A DNA stretch of 64,000 nt from Aquimarina spinulae (lineage in GTDB: Bacteria > Bacteroidota > Bacteroidia > Flavobacteriales > Flavobacteriaceae). Of the stretch, positions 53,767 through 62,013 are shown piece after piece. The position numbers and the translations under genes are program-made. The notes under the pieces are model-generated. The model saw only the letters and a program-made list of their open reading frames with translations, did no database searches and was not told the origin of the DNA. Where the stretch lies: the NCBI RefSeq assembly GCF_943373825.1, contig NZ_CALSBP010000002.1, forward strand, positions 1,663,501 to 1,727,500. The letters are read 5' to 3'. Position 1 is the first letter of the stretch; the number at the start of each line of letters is the position of its first letter.

Positions 53767-54819
53767 ATGAAAATATACGATACTCTTGTAATTGGTGGTG
53801 GACAAGCGGGGCTTTCGGTAGCTTATTTTTTACGCAGACAAAAATTAAACTATCTAATTCTGGATGATAAAGATAAACCAGGAGGCTCTTGGTTACAAAC
53901 CTGGGATAGCCTCAAATTATTTTCCCCAACAGAATACAGCTCATTATCTGGTTGGGCTATGCCTAAAAGCAAACATGAATATCCAACCAAAAAAGAGTTC
54001 ATTTATTATCTGGATGCTTATGAGAAACGTTATAAATTTCCGATCCTGAGAAATACACAAGTAATTTCGGTAGCTAAAAACAATGATCTTTTCACAGTCG
54101 AAACTAATCAAGGTTTTTTTTACAGTAAAACTGTGGTTAGTGCAACAGGTACAGCACAACGACCTTTTATCCCTCAATACCCAGATCAGGAATTGTTTCA
54201 AGGAGAACAGCTGCACTCTTTACATTATAAAAATTCTGAAGATCTTGTTGGCAAAAAAGTGTTAGTCGTTGGCGGAGGAAATTCGAGTGCTCAAATTTTA
54301 GCCGAAGTTTCAAAAGTAGCACAAACACAATGGGTTACATTAGAAGAGCCTCATTTTTTACCCGATAATATAGATGGGCGTTATCTATTTAATGCTGCAA
54401 CTCAACAATTTTTAGGAAAATCTAGCCAAGAAAAAGGTAAAAGTGCTAATGTCTCTTTAGCAAATATCGTTATGGTAGAAAGCGTAAAAGAAGCCCGAAG
54501 CAGAAATGTATTGCACGCCAAACGTCCTTTTGCATCCTTTTATGAAAAAGGAGTCATTTGGGAAAATAAAACCAAAGAAGAGTTTGATACAGTGATTTGG
54601 TGTACAGGTTTTAAAGCAAATTTAGATCATTTACAATCTCTTAATATCATCGAGAACAATCGTATTAAAACCCAATACACACGTTCGATAAAGGAACCTA
54701 TGCTTTGGTTAGTTGGTTATGGTAGTTGGACTGGTTTTGCATCAGCAACCATTTATGGTGTAGGTAAAACAGCAAGACAAACTGTTAAAGAAATATCGGC
54801 GGTTATATATCAAAAATAG
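53767..54819 (+). CDS. arsO: ArsO-like flavin-containing monooxygenase
   Basis: 350-residue FAD/NADPH enzyme. FAD motif DTLVIGGGQAGLSVAYFLRR, the family stretch KPGGSWLQTWDSLKLFSPTE followed by YSSLSGWAMP, and the NADPH motif VLVVGGGNSSAQILAEVSK near 163, then DTVIWCTGFKANLDHL. The family called ArsO is found in arsenic resistance operons; its reaction is not well established. It lies 178 bases behind sigZ, with a degenerate GCATCACT site at 53680. No C-terminal Cys tail. The neighbours make a role in metalloid handling likely; a general monooxygenase for organic sulfur or amines is an alternative. Confidence 0.82.
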   Translation: MKIYDTLVIGGGQAGLSVAYFLRRQKLNYLILDDKDKPGGSWLQTWDSLKLFSPTEYSSLSGWAMPKSKHEYPTKKEFIYYLDAYEKRYKFPILRNTQVISVAKNNDLFTVETNQGFFYSKTVVSATGTAQRPFIPQYPDQELFQGEQLHSLHYKNSEDLVGKKVLVVGGGNSSAQILAEVSKVAQTQWVTLEEPHFLPDNIDGRYLFNAATQQFLGKSSQEKGKSANVSLANIVMVESVKEARSRNVLHAKRPFASFYEKGVIWENKTKEEFDTVIWCTGFKANLDHLQSLNIIENNRIKTQYTRSIKEPMLWLVGYGSWTGFASATIYGVGKTARQTVKEISAVIYQK

Positions 54820-55052
54820 GCCTCCATCCCTTCTGTTATATAAAAAATATACAAACTCTTACCAACCACTTTGCCAATATTCAATTGAGTAAGAGGACCG
54901 CATACAAGCTTATGTCTTAGATCAAAGAGCATCCATTCCCACAATTCCTAAGTTGTAAAATTCTCTTTTATTTCTTCAAAAAAAATAGCGGATAATTGTT
55001 ATACTATGGATGCTAAATTGTAGCACATTGTTCTATGTTTTGCCTCTCTATT

Positions 55053-55334
55053 TCAAAATTCTGGTAGTACTTTTCCATTTTGTTTTATTTGGTTTAAAAT
55101 TCCTATAACACCTGCCAAAAGTATATTTTCACTTGTTGTGTATTGCTCTTTCCTTCCATTATGATGATTTCTCAGCTCTGGATAAGATACCATAAACCGG
55201 TCGAGTTCTATTTGTTTTTGAATAATTACGGGTTCTTTGGCTTTGCTAAAATATACTTCAATTGTTTCTAAATCTAATAGATTTATTTCTGCTTGCCCGA
55301 ATCTACTTTTTAAATCTAAAAATAACTCTTCCAT
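55053..55334 (-). CDS. Hypothetical protein, 93 residues
   Basis: No family recognised. Small, soluble, mildly acidic; contains QAEINLLDLETIEVYFSKAK in the N-terminal half and SENILLAGVIGILNQIKQNG near the end. No signal peptide or Cys. It ends the long minus-strand array of small proteins (63-55 kb) and lies 28 bases behind the 319-residue gene, so it is probably in the same transcript. Confidence 0.65.
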   Translation of the reverse strand: MEELFLDLKSRFGQAEINLLDLETIEVYFSKAKEPVIIQKQIELDRFMVSYPELRNHHNGRKEQYTTSENILLAGVIGILNQIKQNGKVLPEF

Positions 55335-55362
55335 ACTATTTTGAAAAAAATTATTGCCTTGC

Positions 55363-56322
55363 TCAGGTATTTTGATGAGTAACTTTTATTTTGGTAATAT
55401 TGTTTAGATCTATATCAATAATTGTCCCTGTATCTCCGTAGCAGATTAAATGCGTGCCTATGACTTCTACTTTATGGATTGGGTTGGAAAACGTAAAAAA
55501 GATAGCCCAATTTAATTCTCCGTTTATTGTTGTTGACGCGACATAGCCTTCGTTTCCCATAGCGCCATCACCAAATACAAATTTTTGATTATTATATTCA
55601 AAAGCTCCATGAAAAATACCAACCTCTGTCCAGATATCATCATCATACTTTTCTATACTTTCTAGTGTTGTGTCACATAGTGGTGACCAGTATTGTTTGG
55701 TTTCTCCATTATTCGGGTCGTAGGTACTGTATACATTCCCTATTACAAAATCCCCCTCTCCCATGATGATACAATCAAAACCAGGTAAATAGCCTTGTTT
55801 CCATTTTTCTTGTATTTTAGGATGCATCATATATTCTAATTCATCAAAGTTTATTTTTTCTATTTCTTGTAAAAAATGTTCAGGCAAATCTTCTAAAAAT
55901 TGTCTTACCTGGTTTAGTTTATCTGTTACTAAATCGGTGTCATTAAGTCTTCTAATTTCTATCTTTTCTACCTCGCTTGGTTGTAGAATATTGTTAAACG
56001 AACTACATAATTGATATTTAAAACCAATTGATTCTTTACCAACGCTTAGAAACACGAATGCATTTAAAAAATGTGGTTTTACGCTTTCGTTTGACCATTG
56101 ATATTCATCAAAATCTAATTCTAATCGCCACTGCTTATTTAATCCCCAAGCGGCATATTCAAACTGGCAAATAATAGGCAAAGGATGGTTAAACTGTTTT
56201 TCTTTTAAAACTTGCTCGTATGCGGGGTCAATACTTTGTTTTATTTTGGTTAACTGTTCTCTTAAAAGCACATTGAGTTCGGTATAAAATTTACTTTTTT
56301 TTACAATTTCTAAATCATTCAT
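55363..56322 (-). CDS. Hypothetical protein, 319 residues
   Basis: Soluble protein without signal peptide. The first half is charged and helical (LREQLTKIKQSIDPAYEQVL, RLNDTDLVTDKLNQVRQFLE). The second half is beta-rich, with repeating Gly/Asn turns (GFDCIIMGEGDFVIGNVYST, KFVFGDGAMGNEGYVASTTI, and ICYGDTGTIIDIDLNNITKI). No motif for catalysis was seen. It is placed 4 bases after the next gene upstream; part of the small-protein array. Immunity-protein-like layout is possible but unproven. Confidence 0.65.
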   Translation of the reverse strand: MNDLEIVKKSKFYTELNVLLREQLTKIKQSIDPAYEQVLKEKQFNHPLPIICQFEYAAWGLNKQWRLELDFDEYQWSNESVKPHFLNAFVFLSVGKESIGFKYQLCSSFNNILQPSEVEKIEIRRLNDTDLVTDKLNQVRQFLEDLPEHFLQEIEKINFDELEYMMHPKIQEKWKQGYLPGFDCIIMGEGDFVIGNVYSTYDPNNGETKQYWSPLCDTTLESIEKYDDDIWTEVGIFHGAFEYNNQKFVFGDGAMGNEGYVASTTINGELNWAIFFTFSNPIHKVEVIGTHLICYGDTGTIIDIDLNNITKIKVTHQNT

Positions 56323-56326
56323 ACTC

Positions 56327-57025
56327 TTACATCAATTTTGTCCAGCTTTTATAATACCAATCATCTTCAGTTGGTATTTGGTGCTCTGAGCAATCAAAGG
56401 TTTCTTGTACAGAAAAGATGTCTCCTTTGTCTACTGCTTCTGGTGTCCATAAATCCAGCAAATCATGTTTATCTTTAACTTCTTTAAGCTTTTCTTTTAC
56501 CTTTTTAAAGCAATATATATTACCAAACATACCATTTCCAAACGGGCTATAATTAGAATACTTGCAACTTAAACAGGTTTTTAAATAGATATTTTCTGGT
56601 AATTGATTTTGCAAAACTATTAAGGCATCTTCCATCCATTCTAGTTTTTTTTCCACTTTAAACTCTCCAAAAGAAGTGGTTAATGTTAAGCAGTTTAATT
56701 CATGATCTAACCCTTTAATCGTTGTAGTTTCACCCACTTCAATATGAGCGGTTAGGTTTTCTATAAAGATTTTATCAGTTTCTACGTTAAAGAGTTGTAT
56801 TGGGATCGTTATGGTTAGTTTAAAATTGGTTACATCTCCAGAACCATCTTGAAACATTTCATAATCGAATTTTGTCTCATCAATTTTATTTGCTGTTAAT
56901 TGATCAAAATCCGGACCTTCAAAATCAATATTTCTCAAATTAAAATACATATCACTACCGTCTGACTTTATATAGATAGTTTCTGTTCCTCTTTTATCTT
57001 GGTATGTTGCTAAGTATTTTCGCAT
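56327..57025 (-). CDS. Hypothetical protein with CxxC motif (DUF6304-like)
   Basis: 232 residues, cytosolic. N-terminal beta-rich part (YLATYQDKRGTETIYIKSDG, NLRNIDFEGPDFDQLTANKI) and a Cys-containing region near 155 (TCLSCKYSNYSPFGNGMFGN followed by IYCFKKVKEK) that could hold a metal through CxxC plus a later Cys and a C-terminal CSEH. It reminds me of the DUF6304 family, from memory and without a search. It starts 7 bases behind the 186-residue gene in the same array. Function unknown. Confidence 0.65.
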   Translation of the reverse strand: MRKYLATYQDKRGTETIYIKSDGSDMYFNLRNIDFEGPDFDQLTANKIDETKFDYEMFQDGSGDVTNFKLTITIPIQLFNVETDKIFIENLTAHIEVGETTTIKGLDHELNCLTLTTSFGEFKVEKKLEWMEDALIVLQNQLPENIYLKTCLSCKYSNYSPFGNGMFGNIYCFKKVKEKLKEVKDKHDLLDLWTPEAVDKGDIFSVQETFDCSEHQIPTEDDWYYKSWTKLM

Positions 57026-57032
57026 AAGCTGT

Positions 57033-57593
57033 CTATTTTTCTATCAAATAGGGAAAACCAATATCATTAATCTCACTTTTTGTTCCTATTGGTACCGACT
57101 CAAATTGAAATTCGAATGTAGCTTCTTCAATATCATCTTGAGAAATAAATCCTCCCAAAATAGTAACAGCATAACAACCATTTTTTATTACTATTTTTTG
57201 TCTGACACCTGCTTTAACAGCTTCTTTTAAACGATGTATTCCATTATTTTCGGTCCAGTTTTTTAAATAAGGTACCGTTACTAAACAAATTTCATCATTA
57301 ATTACATGTAATACATAACCTGTTTTTTCGAACACTAACAAACTTGAATCTTTTTTGAATACAGACATTTGATCATCGGTGTTAAAAAAAACGGTATATG
57401 GTTGATTTTTAATACTGCTCATAGGAATCATAACCCCTTTTTGTATCGCCAATTCTGCACTATCATTTGTGGTAAACTCACTCATCAAATCATCTGATAA
57501 ATTATTCTCTTGTTTAAACTGCAATAAATTAGCTGGATCTGTTAAAAAGAAATAATCCCAGGTATCATTTAAACATTCTGTAAATTTTATCAT
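57033..57593 (-). CDS. Hypothetical protein, 186 residues
   Basis: No recognised family and no signal peptide. Features: TECLNDTWDYFFLTDPANLL at the N-terminus, PYTVFFNTDDQMSVFKKD in the middle, and a beta-rich C-terminal half (KIVIKNGCYAVTILGGFISQ, ATFEFQFESVPIGTKSEIND). The overall look resembles small immunity-type proteins of polymorphic toxin systems, but I cannot assign one. Gene order and spacing (7 bases to the next gene) show it is co-transcribed with the CxxC protein. Confidence 0.65.
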   Translation of the reverse strand: MIKFTECLNDTWDYFFLTDPANLLQFKQENNLSDDLMSEFTTNDSAELAIQKGVMIPMSSIKNQPYTVFFNTDDQMSVFKKDSSLLVFEKTGYVLHVINDEICLVTVPYLKNWTENNGIHRLKEAVKAGVRQKIVIKNGCYAVTILGGFISQDDIEEATFEFQFESVPIGTKSEINDIGFPYLIEK

Positions 57594-57632
57594 TCTCTAA
57601 TTTTTATTCCAATATTTTATTTTGATATAACA

Positions 57633-58478
57633 TTATTCATTAATAGGTTCTATCCCTTTTTCAGGGTTGTAATCAGGAAAAATATAGTAGTTCTTTAATC
57701 CTACATTTGCACTATCTTTTACCAAGGTTAGCATTGATTTTTTTGGAAACTCTTTTGGTTCATAAGCTATAGAGTAGGCAATATTAAGGGTGTCTCCTTC
57801 TAATACAATGAGTCTTGTAATAGGTTCTAAAAATTTGTATTGCACTATTTGTATTTTACTACCTCCTATTCTTTTTATGAATTTAGCAACTACTTTTATG
57901 GTATCTTGTTTATAGGTGTATGGATTAAAACTACCTCTAGCATTTTGCTCTTGTTTTATGTTGTGTTGCAGTTTAATATTGGTATTAAAATAATCGGTGA
58001 TTATTTTTCGGTTGCTACTCGTATGCTTGTCAGGAGGTACGTTATAATTAGAACCTCTGTAACCTTCTTTCGTATCAAAATAAACATTACCTATTTCCTT
58101 TTTGTATGAAAACAAATCATGAATGGTATAATCGGTATCGTATTCGTGTTGGGTATATTCATCAATTCCATCGCCATATTTAAAAAAAGTCAATCTCCAA
58201 CTCACATTTTTGTTTTGGATTAAAAAGGAATCTTTCTTTACATAATTAACTATAAAACTGTCTATTTTAATTTTGTGTTGCTCGTTATTGATATCATAAT
58301 TTTTCACTACAAAAAAATCGTTTCTTCTTTTAGAGAATTTTCCATTGACTGCTGCGGTATCTGTATATACTCTATTAGGTTTTAAATGGAATATTTTGAA
58401 GGTTTTGTCTGTTACTCCTTTTTTACAAGAAATAAAGCTTACAAAGAATAGTATGTAGATTAATTGAGTGGTTTTCAT
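57633..58478 (-). CDS. Hypothetical lipoprotein, 281 residues
   Basis: Signal peptide with lipobox LIYILFFVSFISCKKG (Cys18). The mature part is rich in Tyr, Lys and Asp and has no domain I recognise; segments such as RNDFFVVKNYDINNEQHKIK and RLIVLEGDTLNIAYSIAYEP suggest beta structure. It starts 5 bases after a frameshifted remnant (58484-58685) on the same strand. Likely outer- or inner-membrane anchored; function unknown. Confidence 0.65.
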   Translation of the reverse strand: MKTTQLIYILFFVSFISCKKGVTDKTFKIFHLKPNRVYTDTAAVNGKFSKRRNDFFVVKNYDINNEQHKIKIDSFIVNYVKKDSFLIQNKNVSWRLTFFKYGDGIDEYTQHEYDTDYTIHDLFSYKKEIGNVYFDTKEGYRGSNYNVPPDKHTSSNRKIITDYFNTNIKLQHNIKQEQNARGSFNPYTYKQDTIKVVAKFIKRIGGSKIQIVQYKFLEPITRLIVLEGDTLNIAYSIAYEPKEFPKKSMLTLVKDSANVGLKNYYIFPDYNPEKGIEPINE

Positions 58479-58483
58479 AGAAT

Positions 58484-58685
58484 TTAGTTGATGATTCTGT
58501 CAAATGCTATTAATATCTCTTTTATATCATTTAGCGTTTCTTTTCGCTCTTCTTTCATACACATTTCAAACAAAACATAATTATCAGGATTGTTATACAT
58601 CAAAACTCATTCTAAATAACATATCTAAACCGTCATCTGAAAAAAAATCTTGATGTATACGTTTTTTGGCTTCTTCAATTCTCAT
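58484..58685 (-). pseudogene. Frameshifted small gene or two overlapping micro-ORFs
   Basis: Two short frames fill the gap exactly. ATG at 58685 gives a 30-residue stretch (IEEAKKRIHQDFFSDDGLDM then LFRMSFDV) ending at 58593; a second frame from ATG 58600 gives 38 residues (YNNPDNYVLFEMCMKEERKE then TLNDIKEILIAFDRIIN) ending at 58484. They overlap by one codon-length shift at GATGTATAA. Removing one base joins them into a 67-residue protein that overlaps the upstream stop by 11 bases and ends 5 bases before the next start. I read it as a recently broken gene; programmed frameshifting is possible. Confidence 0.6.
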
Positions 58686-59253
58686 CTTTTGTTTTTTTAG
58701 TTGACTGTTTATGTATTTTTTCCCATTGATGTAATTCTTTTGTAGGGATATCATTAAATCGTTTTATACGACCATCGCAATGCCGATATTCTGCATTTTC
58801 TAAAACTTCTATATCTATGTCTATTTCTAAGCCTGTTCCACAAAAAGGAATCCTTAATTCCCTTCGAATAAAGGTTCCCCATTCTCCTTGATTCTTAAAT
58901 TTTATTTCTCCAGGGTCGAGTTTAATAGTAAGTATAGTGTCATTTTTAATGGAATATGTTTTTTCAAAAGGTTTATAATTCATTCCAAATACGTTAATCT
59001 TAAATTTATGATCTACTAATTTTTTAGAACATACATCCCAAGGACTTAATCCGTCAAAATCTGTTTGAATCCCACCGACTCTTTTGTTTCCAGAACTAAT
59101 TTCTATAATAGCCAATGGGACTTCGGTACGTGAATGAGCATCAATAACTTTAAAAATAGTATGTAACATCCTATTTTCATTGTTAGTAGTTTGAGCATTA
59201 CTATTTAAAAAGAGTAATAGAACAGATAGATATGTTAGTGCTACTATTTTCAT
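58675..59253 (-). CDS. Exported carboxypeptidase-regulatory-like protein
   Basis: 192 residues with an N-terminal signal (LTYLSVLLLFLNSNAQTT). The mature region starts like a transthyretin/carboxypeptidase-D regulatory fold (HTIFKVIDAHSRTEVPLAII, EISSGNKRVGGIQTDFDGLS, FEKTYSIKNDTILTIKLDPG), followed by a C-terminal part with two Cys (RELRIPFCGTGLEIDIDIEV and YRHCDGRIKRF). Probably secreted or periplasmic. It overlaps the next upstream gene by four bases and the frameshifted remnant by 11 bases. Function unknown. Confidence 0.65.
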   Translation of the reverse strand: MKIVALTYLSVLLLFLNSNAQTTNNENRMLHTIFKVIDAHSRTEVPLAIIEISSGNKRVGGIQTDFDGLSPWDVCSKKLVDHKFKINVFGMNYKPFEKTYSIKNDTILTIKLDPGEIKFKNQGEWGTFIRRELRIPFCGTGLEIDIDIEVLENAEYRHCDGRIKRFNDIPTKELHQWEKIHKQSTKKTKDEN

Positions 59254-59483
59254 TTAGATTTTTTTATTGTTCTATAAATAATTATTCCTGTTACAATCAG
59301 TCCGAGAAACGCAAGAATTCCATATACTTCTTTTGCTTGTTCTGTATAAACTACTCCATCTTCAGGAGATAAAAATTTACCTTCAGGATTATACTCAAAA
59401 TTTGCTCTTTGGATGTAACTCCAAATACAGAAAGAGGTAATTAATCCAATAATTAAAAGTATGATGTAGCGTATATATTTCAT
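59250..59483 (-). CDS. Small membrane protein, two TM helices
   Basis: 77 residues. First hydrophobic segment at 4-24 (IRYIILLIIGLITSFCIWSY), a loop with FLSPEDGVVYTEQAK, and a second at about 50-70 (VYGILAFLGLIVTGIIIYRT). Basic C-terminus (KKSK) is cytosolic. ATGA overlap with the carboxypeptidase-like gene downstream shows translational coupling. No family recognised. Confidence 0.65.
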   Translation of the reverse strand: MKYIRYIILLIIGLITSFCIWSYIQRANFEYNPEGKFLSPEDGVVYTEQAKEVYGILAFLGLIVTGIIIYRTIKKSK

Positions 59484-59555
59484 AATTCTTTAAAAATCGT
59501 TCTTTTTCACTAACATCTAATGTTCCAGAGTTTTCTACATCTTCATAATAAAGTA

Positions 59556-60062
59556 CTACTCTTTCCAACGATATGGATTTTCTTCCACCAGGGCAAAAGA
59601 GGTTAATTGAAAACCGTTTGAGTTTAACCCTTCAACGTCATTTATATTTTCAAAGGTTAATTCGACACCACTTTTTAATCGCAATAAAACACCCAGGTTA
59701 TCGGTTTTCTTTTTATAATCAATATTGTGTTTATTTAGTTTTGTTAAAACAAATAATAGGTTAAGTTGGTTAACATCTTCGAAGATCCATTTGTTTAATT
59801 TTAGTTGGCGACTGCTATCTAGTTTTCCTTCGTACCAATAATCTGAAAATATTAAATAGAGTTTTTTGTTTTCAAAATGCAATTCAATACCGCCATAGGT
59901 CCAGATATTGACTTCCTCTGTTAAAAAATTGGTTCCAAAACAATCAGGATCAGGAAAGTTGTTTAAGACCCATTCTTTGGTTTGTCCCAGTTTTAAATAG
60001 TCAAACTTCGCTGTCTTAAAAAATTCTAGAATATCAATTTCTATGGGTGTTTTTAGTTTCAT
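59556..60062 (-). CDS. Hypothetical protein, 168 residues
   Basis: Soluble, no signal peptide; aromatic- and charge-rich with IDILEFFKTAKFDYLKLGQT at the start, TYGGIELHFENKKLYLIFSD in the centre and VLLRLKSGVELTFENINDVE near the end. Its pattern recalls small immunity or SMI1-unrelated proteins from toxin arrays, without a firm match. Downstream of its TAG the DNA stays coding-like for 24 codons in a shifted frame (see findings), hinting at a 3' frameshift. Confidence 0.65.
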   Translation of the reverse strand: MKLKTPIEIDILEFFKTAKFDYLKLGQTKEWVLNNFPDPDCFGTNFLTEEVNIWTYGGIELHFENKKLYLIFSDYWYEGKLDSSRQLKLNKWIFEDVNQLNLLFVLTKLNKHNIDYKKKTDNLGVLLRLKSGVELTFENINDVEGLNSNGFQLTSFALVEENPYRWKE

Positions 60063-60074
60063 TATTTTTTCACC

Positions 60075-60476
60075 TTAGAACTCTGTCCCTTTATCCCATA
60101 TATAGGTTTCTTTAGGTACTGATTTTTTTTGCTGAACTTCGTACCAAACCGTAATCCAGGTTTCTTTGTCTTTTTCCCAGGTAAGTTCATCTATTACAAT
60201 AGATTCGCTTTGTCTTTCTTCTTGGCTGTATGTATTGATAATAGTATTTCTAAATTCTCCATAGGCTTCGTGTAAAATAAATTGTTCTATAGAAGAAGGT
60301 GTACCGTATTTATGTATGGCTTCTACTTTTGTTAAAAGCTTCAATTCTTGAATAGATATACTATCTTTTGAATTTTCTACTTTTTCAATTATTTGATTAC
60401 CATTAGTTTTAGCTTCTTTTGCGTTTTGAGCACAAGAGCTAACTATGACTAAAAGTATATAATAAATATGCTTCAC
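60075..60476 (-). CDS. Hypothetical lipoprotein, about 133 residues
   Basis: I choose the GTG at 60476 because it gives a compact lipobox signal (KHIYYILLVIVSSCAQ). Longer starts (TTG at 60536, ATG at 60530) would put about 18 charged residues before it and overlap the neighbour. The mature domain has ELLTKV-like, EAIHKYGTPSSIEQFILHEA and TWITVWYEVQQKKSVPKE stretches that loosely resemble BamE/SmpA-like or DUF small lipoproteins. Ends 12 bases before the 168-residue gene. Function unknown. Confidence 0.6.
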   Translation of the reverse strand: MKHIYYILLVIVSSCAQNAKEAKTNGNQIIEKVENSKDSISIQELKLLTKVEAIHKYGTPSSIEQFILHEAYGEFRNTIINTYSQEERQSESIVIDELTWEKDKETWITVWYEVQQKKSVPKETYIWDKGTEF

Positions 60477-60507
60477 TTTTAGATTTTTATCTCTTGATTT
60501 TTCATGA

Positions 60508-60969
60508 TTACTTTTCCTCCTTAAAAACATACTCAACTACTTTTCCATTTAAATGTGTTATGCACGCAATAAGCTTTTTATCCCGTAGCTCTAAAGACAA
60601 ATACTCTGCGTAAGTACCTTTTGTTTGTTCTGGAATAAAATCAATACTGATTTCTTTATTGTACAACAATTCCCAGTTATAATTTCCTATTTCGTATACT
60701 GATTCTTTACCACAGGTTAATATTTCTATTTCTGATACTTTTACTTGTTTTCTATCAAAAAATAACGATAAATAGATTTCGCTACCTGCACAAGGATTGT
60801 CATCGGGAGTTTCTTCGTAGACAGCTCCAACTTTTGCTGTGAGTTTTTTGTTTAAATGATTTTTAATTCCCTGGGCATGAGATGATAAACAGCATATACA
60901 AAACAGTATCATCACTACAATAGCCTTTTTACTACAGGTATTAAGTTTTATGTTTTTTTTCTTATACAT
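60508..60969 (-). CDS. Exported hypothetical protein, about 153 residues
   Basis: The ATG at 60969, 2 bases behind the upstream stop, gives a signal peptide KKAIVVMILFCICCLSSHAQ; a TTG at 60993 is less likely. Mature region: NHLNKKLTAKVGAVYEETPD, EIYLSLFFDRKQVKVSEIEI, and KGTYAEYLSLELRDKKLIAC. Beta-rich, with a conserved-looking Cys pair. No family recognised; probably periplasmic. Confidence 0.6.
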   Translation of the reverse strand: MYKKKNIKLNTCSKKAIVVMILFCICCLSSHAQGIKNHLNKKLTAKVGAVYEETPDDNPCAGSEIYLSLFFDRKQVKVSEIEILTCGKESVYEIGNYNWELLYNKEISIDFIPEQTKGTYAEYLSLELRDKKLIACITHLNGKVVEYVFKEEK

Positions 60970-60971
60970 AA

Positions 60972-61265
60972 TTAATGTAATTCTATTTCCCAATCTTCAT
61001 AAGGGGGTTTAACTTCAAATTCTGGATCGCAATACGAACGAAGGTAATCTACCGCTCTTTTTTCGGCATATTTTGCGTTTAATACATTTCCGTTTTCGTC
61101 TAACTCAATCACATTAGCAAATATGGCAAAGACTTGTTCTAGAGCACTGGGTTCTTCTCCATACAGTTTTAGGTAATCAATCCCTTTTAGTTGGTAGTGT
61201 GTACCACTCGCCATAAAATAGGCAAAGGTTCGTAGTGCACCGCTAAATGATTCGCTTAGCCTCAT
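60972..61265 (-). CDS. Hypothetical protein, 97 residues (DUF7677-like)
   Basis: Compact soluble protein with a striking N-terminus (SGALRTFAYFMASGTHYQLK) and EQVFAIFANVIELDENGNVL in the middle. I have a recollection of the family DUF7677 with this pattern, not verified. It starts 16 bases behind the 243-residue lipoprotein gene. No signal peptide. The surrounding exported genes suggest it is a cytosolic partner. Confidence 0.6.
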   Translation of the reverse strand: MRLSESFSGALRTFAYFMASGTHYQLKGIDYLKLYGEEPSALEQVFAIFANVIELDENGNVLNAKYAEKRAVDYLRSYCDPEFEVKPPYEDWEIELH

Positions 61266-61281
61266 GTGTTTATTATTAGAA

Positions 61282-62013
61282 TTAAATTTTTACCCAACCA
61301 ATGATACTTTGATCTTTTTCTTTTAGAACCACTAAGAACCACTCGTTTTGTTTTTTTATAACAGTTACGGCTTTGTTTTCTATGGCTCTTATCTGGTTTC
61401 CTGTTTTAAGATCACCAGTACAAGGATCTGTTTTCTTTTTGTCATCTATAACAGGTTGCGTTCTTAGGATTCCCGAAATTATTTTCTGTTTGAATGTCTT
61501 ACTAATTGTACTCATTTTTGTATCTGAATAGAGCGCTATCCTGTTTTCGACAAGGGTATTATCACTATTAATAACAAGCGTTGACAACATCGTCATATCA
61601 AAGCAACCTATAGCACTGCTTAAAACATACATAGTGGTTTTTTCCCCTTCTTTTAGGCTAACTAATGCTCCTGGCCCATTCCATATTTCAACAAAATCAT
61701 TACCTTTTTTTAGCAGTAATACAGTTGCTTGATAATGCCGAATATCTTGATAGATGATATCTTTTTCTCCATCATTATTAACATCTACTATATGTATATT
61801 TTCGCTATTGATATCAAACACATCTGTATCCCCATTTTTGGTATAGAATTTAGCGTTTTTTATTACTGAAAACCCCGTACTGTCCAAAGAGAATTTATAT
61901 CCTGATGGATTTTGTAATAGCTGTAATTGTGTTTTTAAACTATTGTTTTGAGCACACCCAGATAGGGTTAAAAATAGACAGCATATGCAAAAAAAGAACT
62001 CTAGTTTTTTCAT
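61282..62013 (-). CDS. Lipoprotein with FG-GAP-like and SH3-like parts
   Basis: 243 residues, lipobox LEFFFCICCLFLTLSGCAQN (Cys20). A calcium-binding-like VCBS segment lies near residues 72-95 (NIHIVDVNNDGEKDIIYQDI). The C-terminal 60 residues resemble an SH3-type domain (LKTGNQIRAIENKAVTVIKK, WFLVVLKEKDQSIIGWVKI). Such domains bind peptide or cell-wall. The start shares one base with the upstream stop. Function unknown. Confidence 0.65.
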   Translation of the reverse strand: MKKLEFFFCICCLFLTLSGCAQNNSLKTQLQLLQNPSGYKFSLDSTGFSVIKNAKFYTKNGDTDVFDINSENIHIVDVNNDGEKDIIYQDIRHYQATVLLLKKGNDFVEIWNGPGALVSLKEGEKTTMYVLSSAIGCFDMTMLSTLVINSDNTLVENRIALYSDTKMSTISKTFKQKIISGILRTQPVIDDKKKTDPCTGDLKTGNQIRAIENKAVTVIKKQNEWFLVVLKEKDQSIIGWVKI

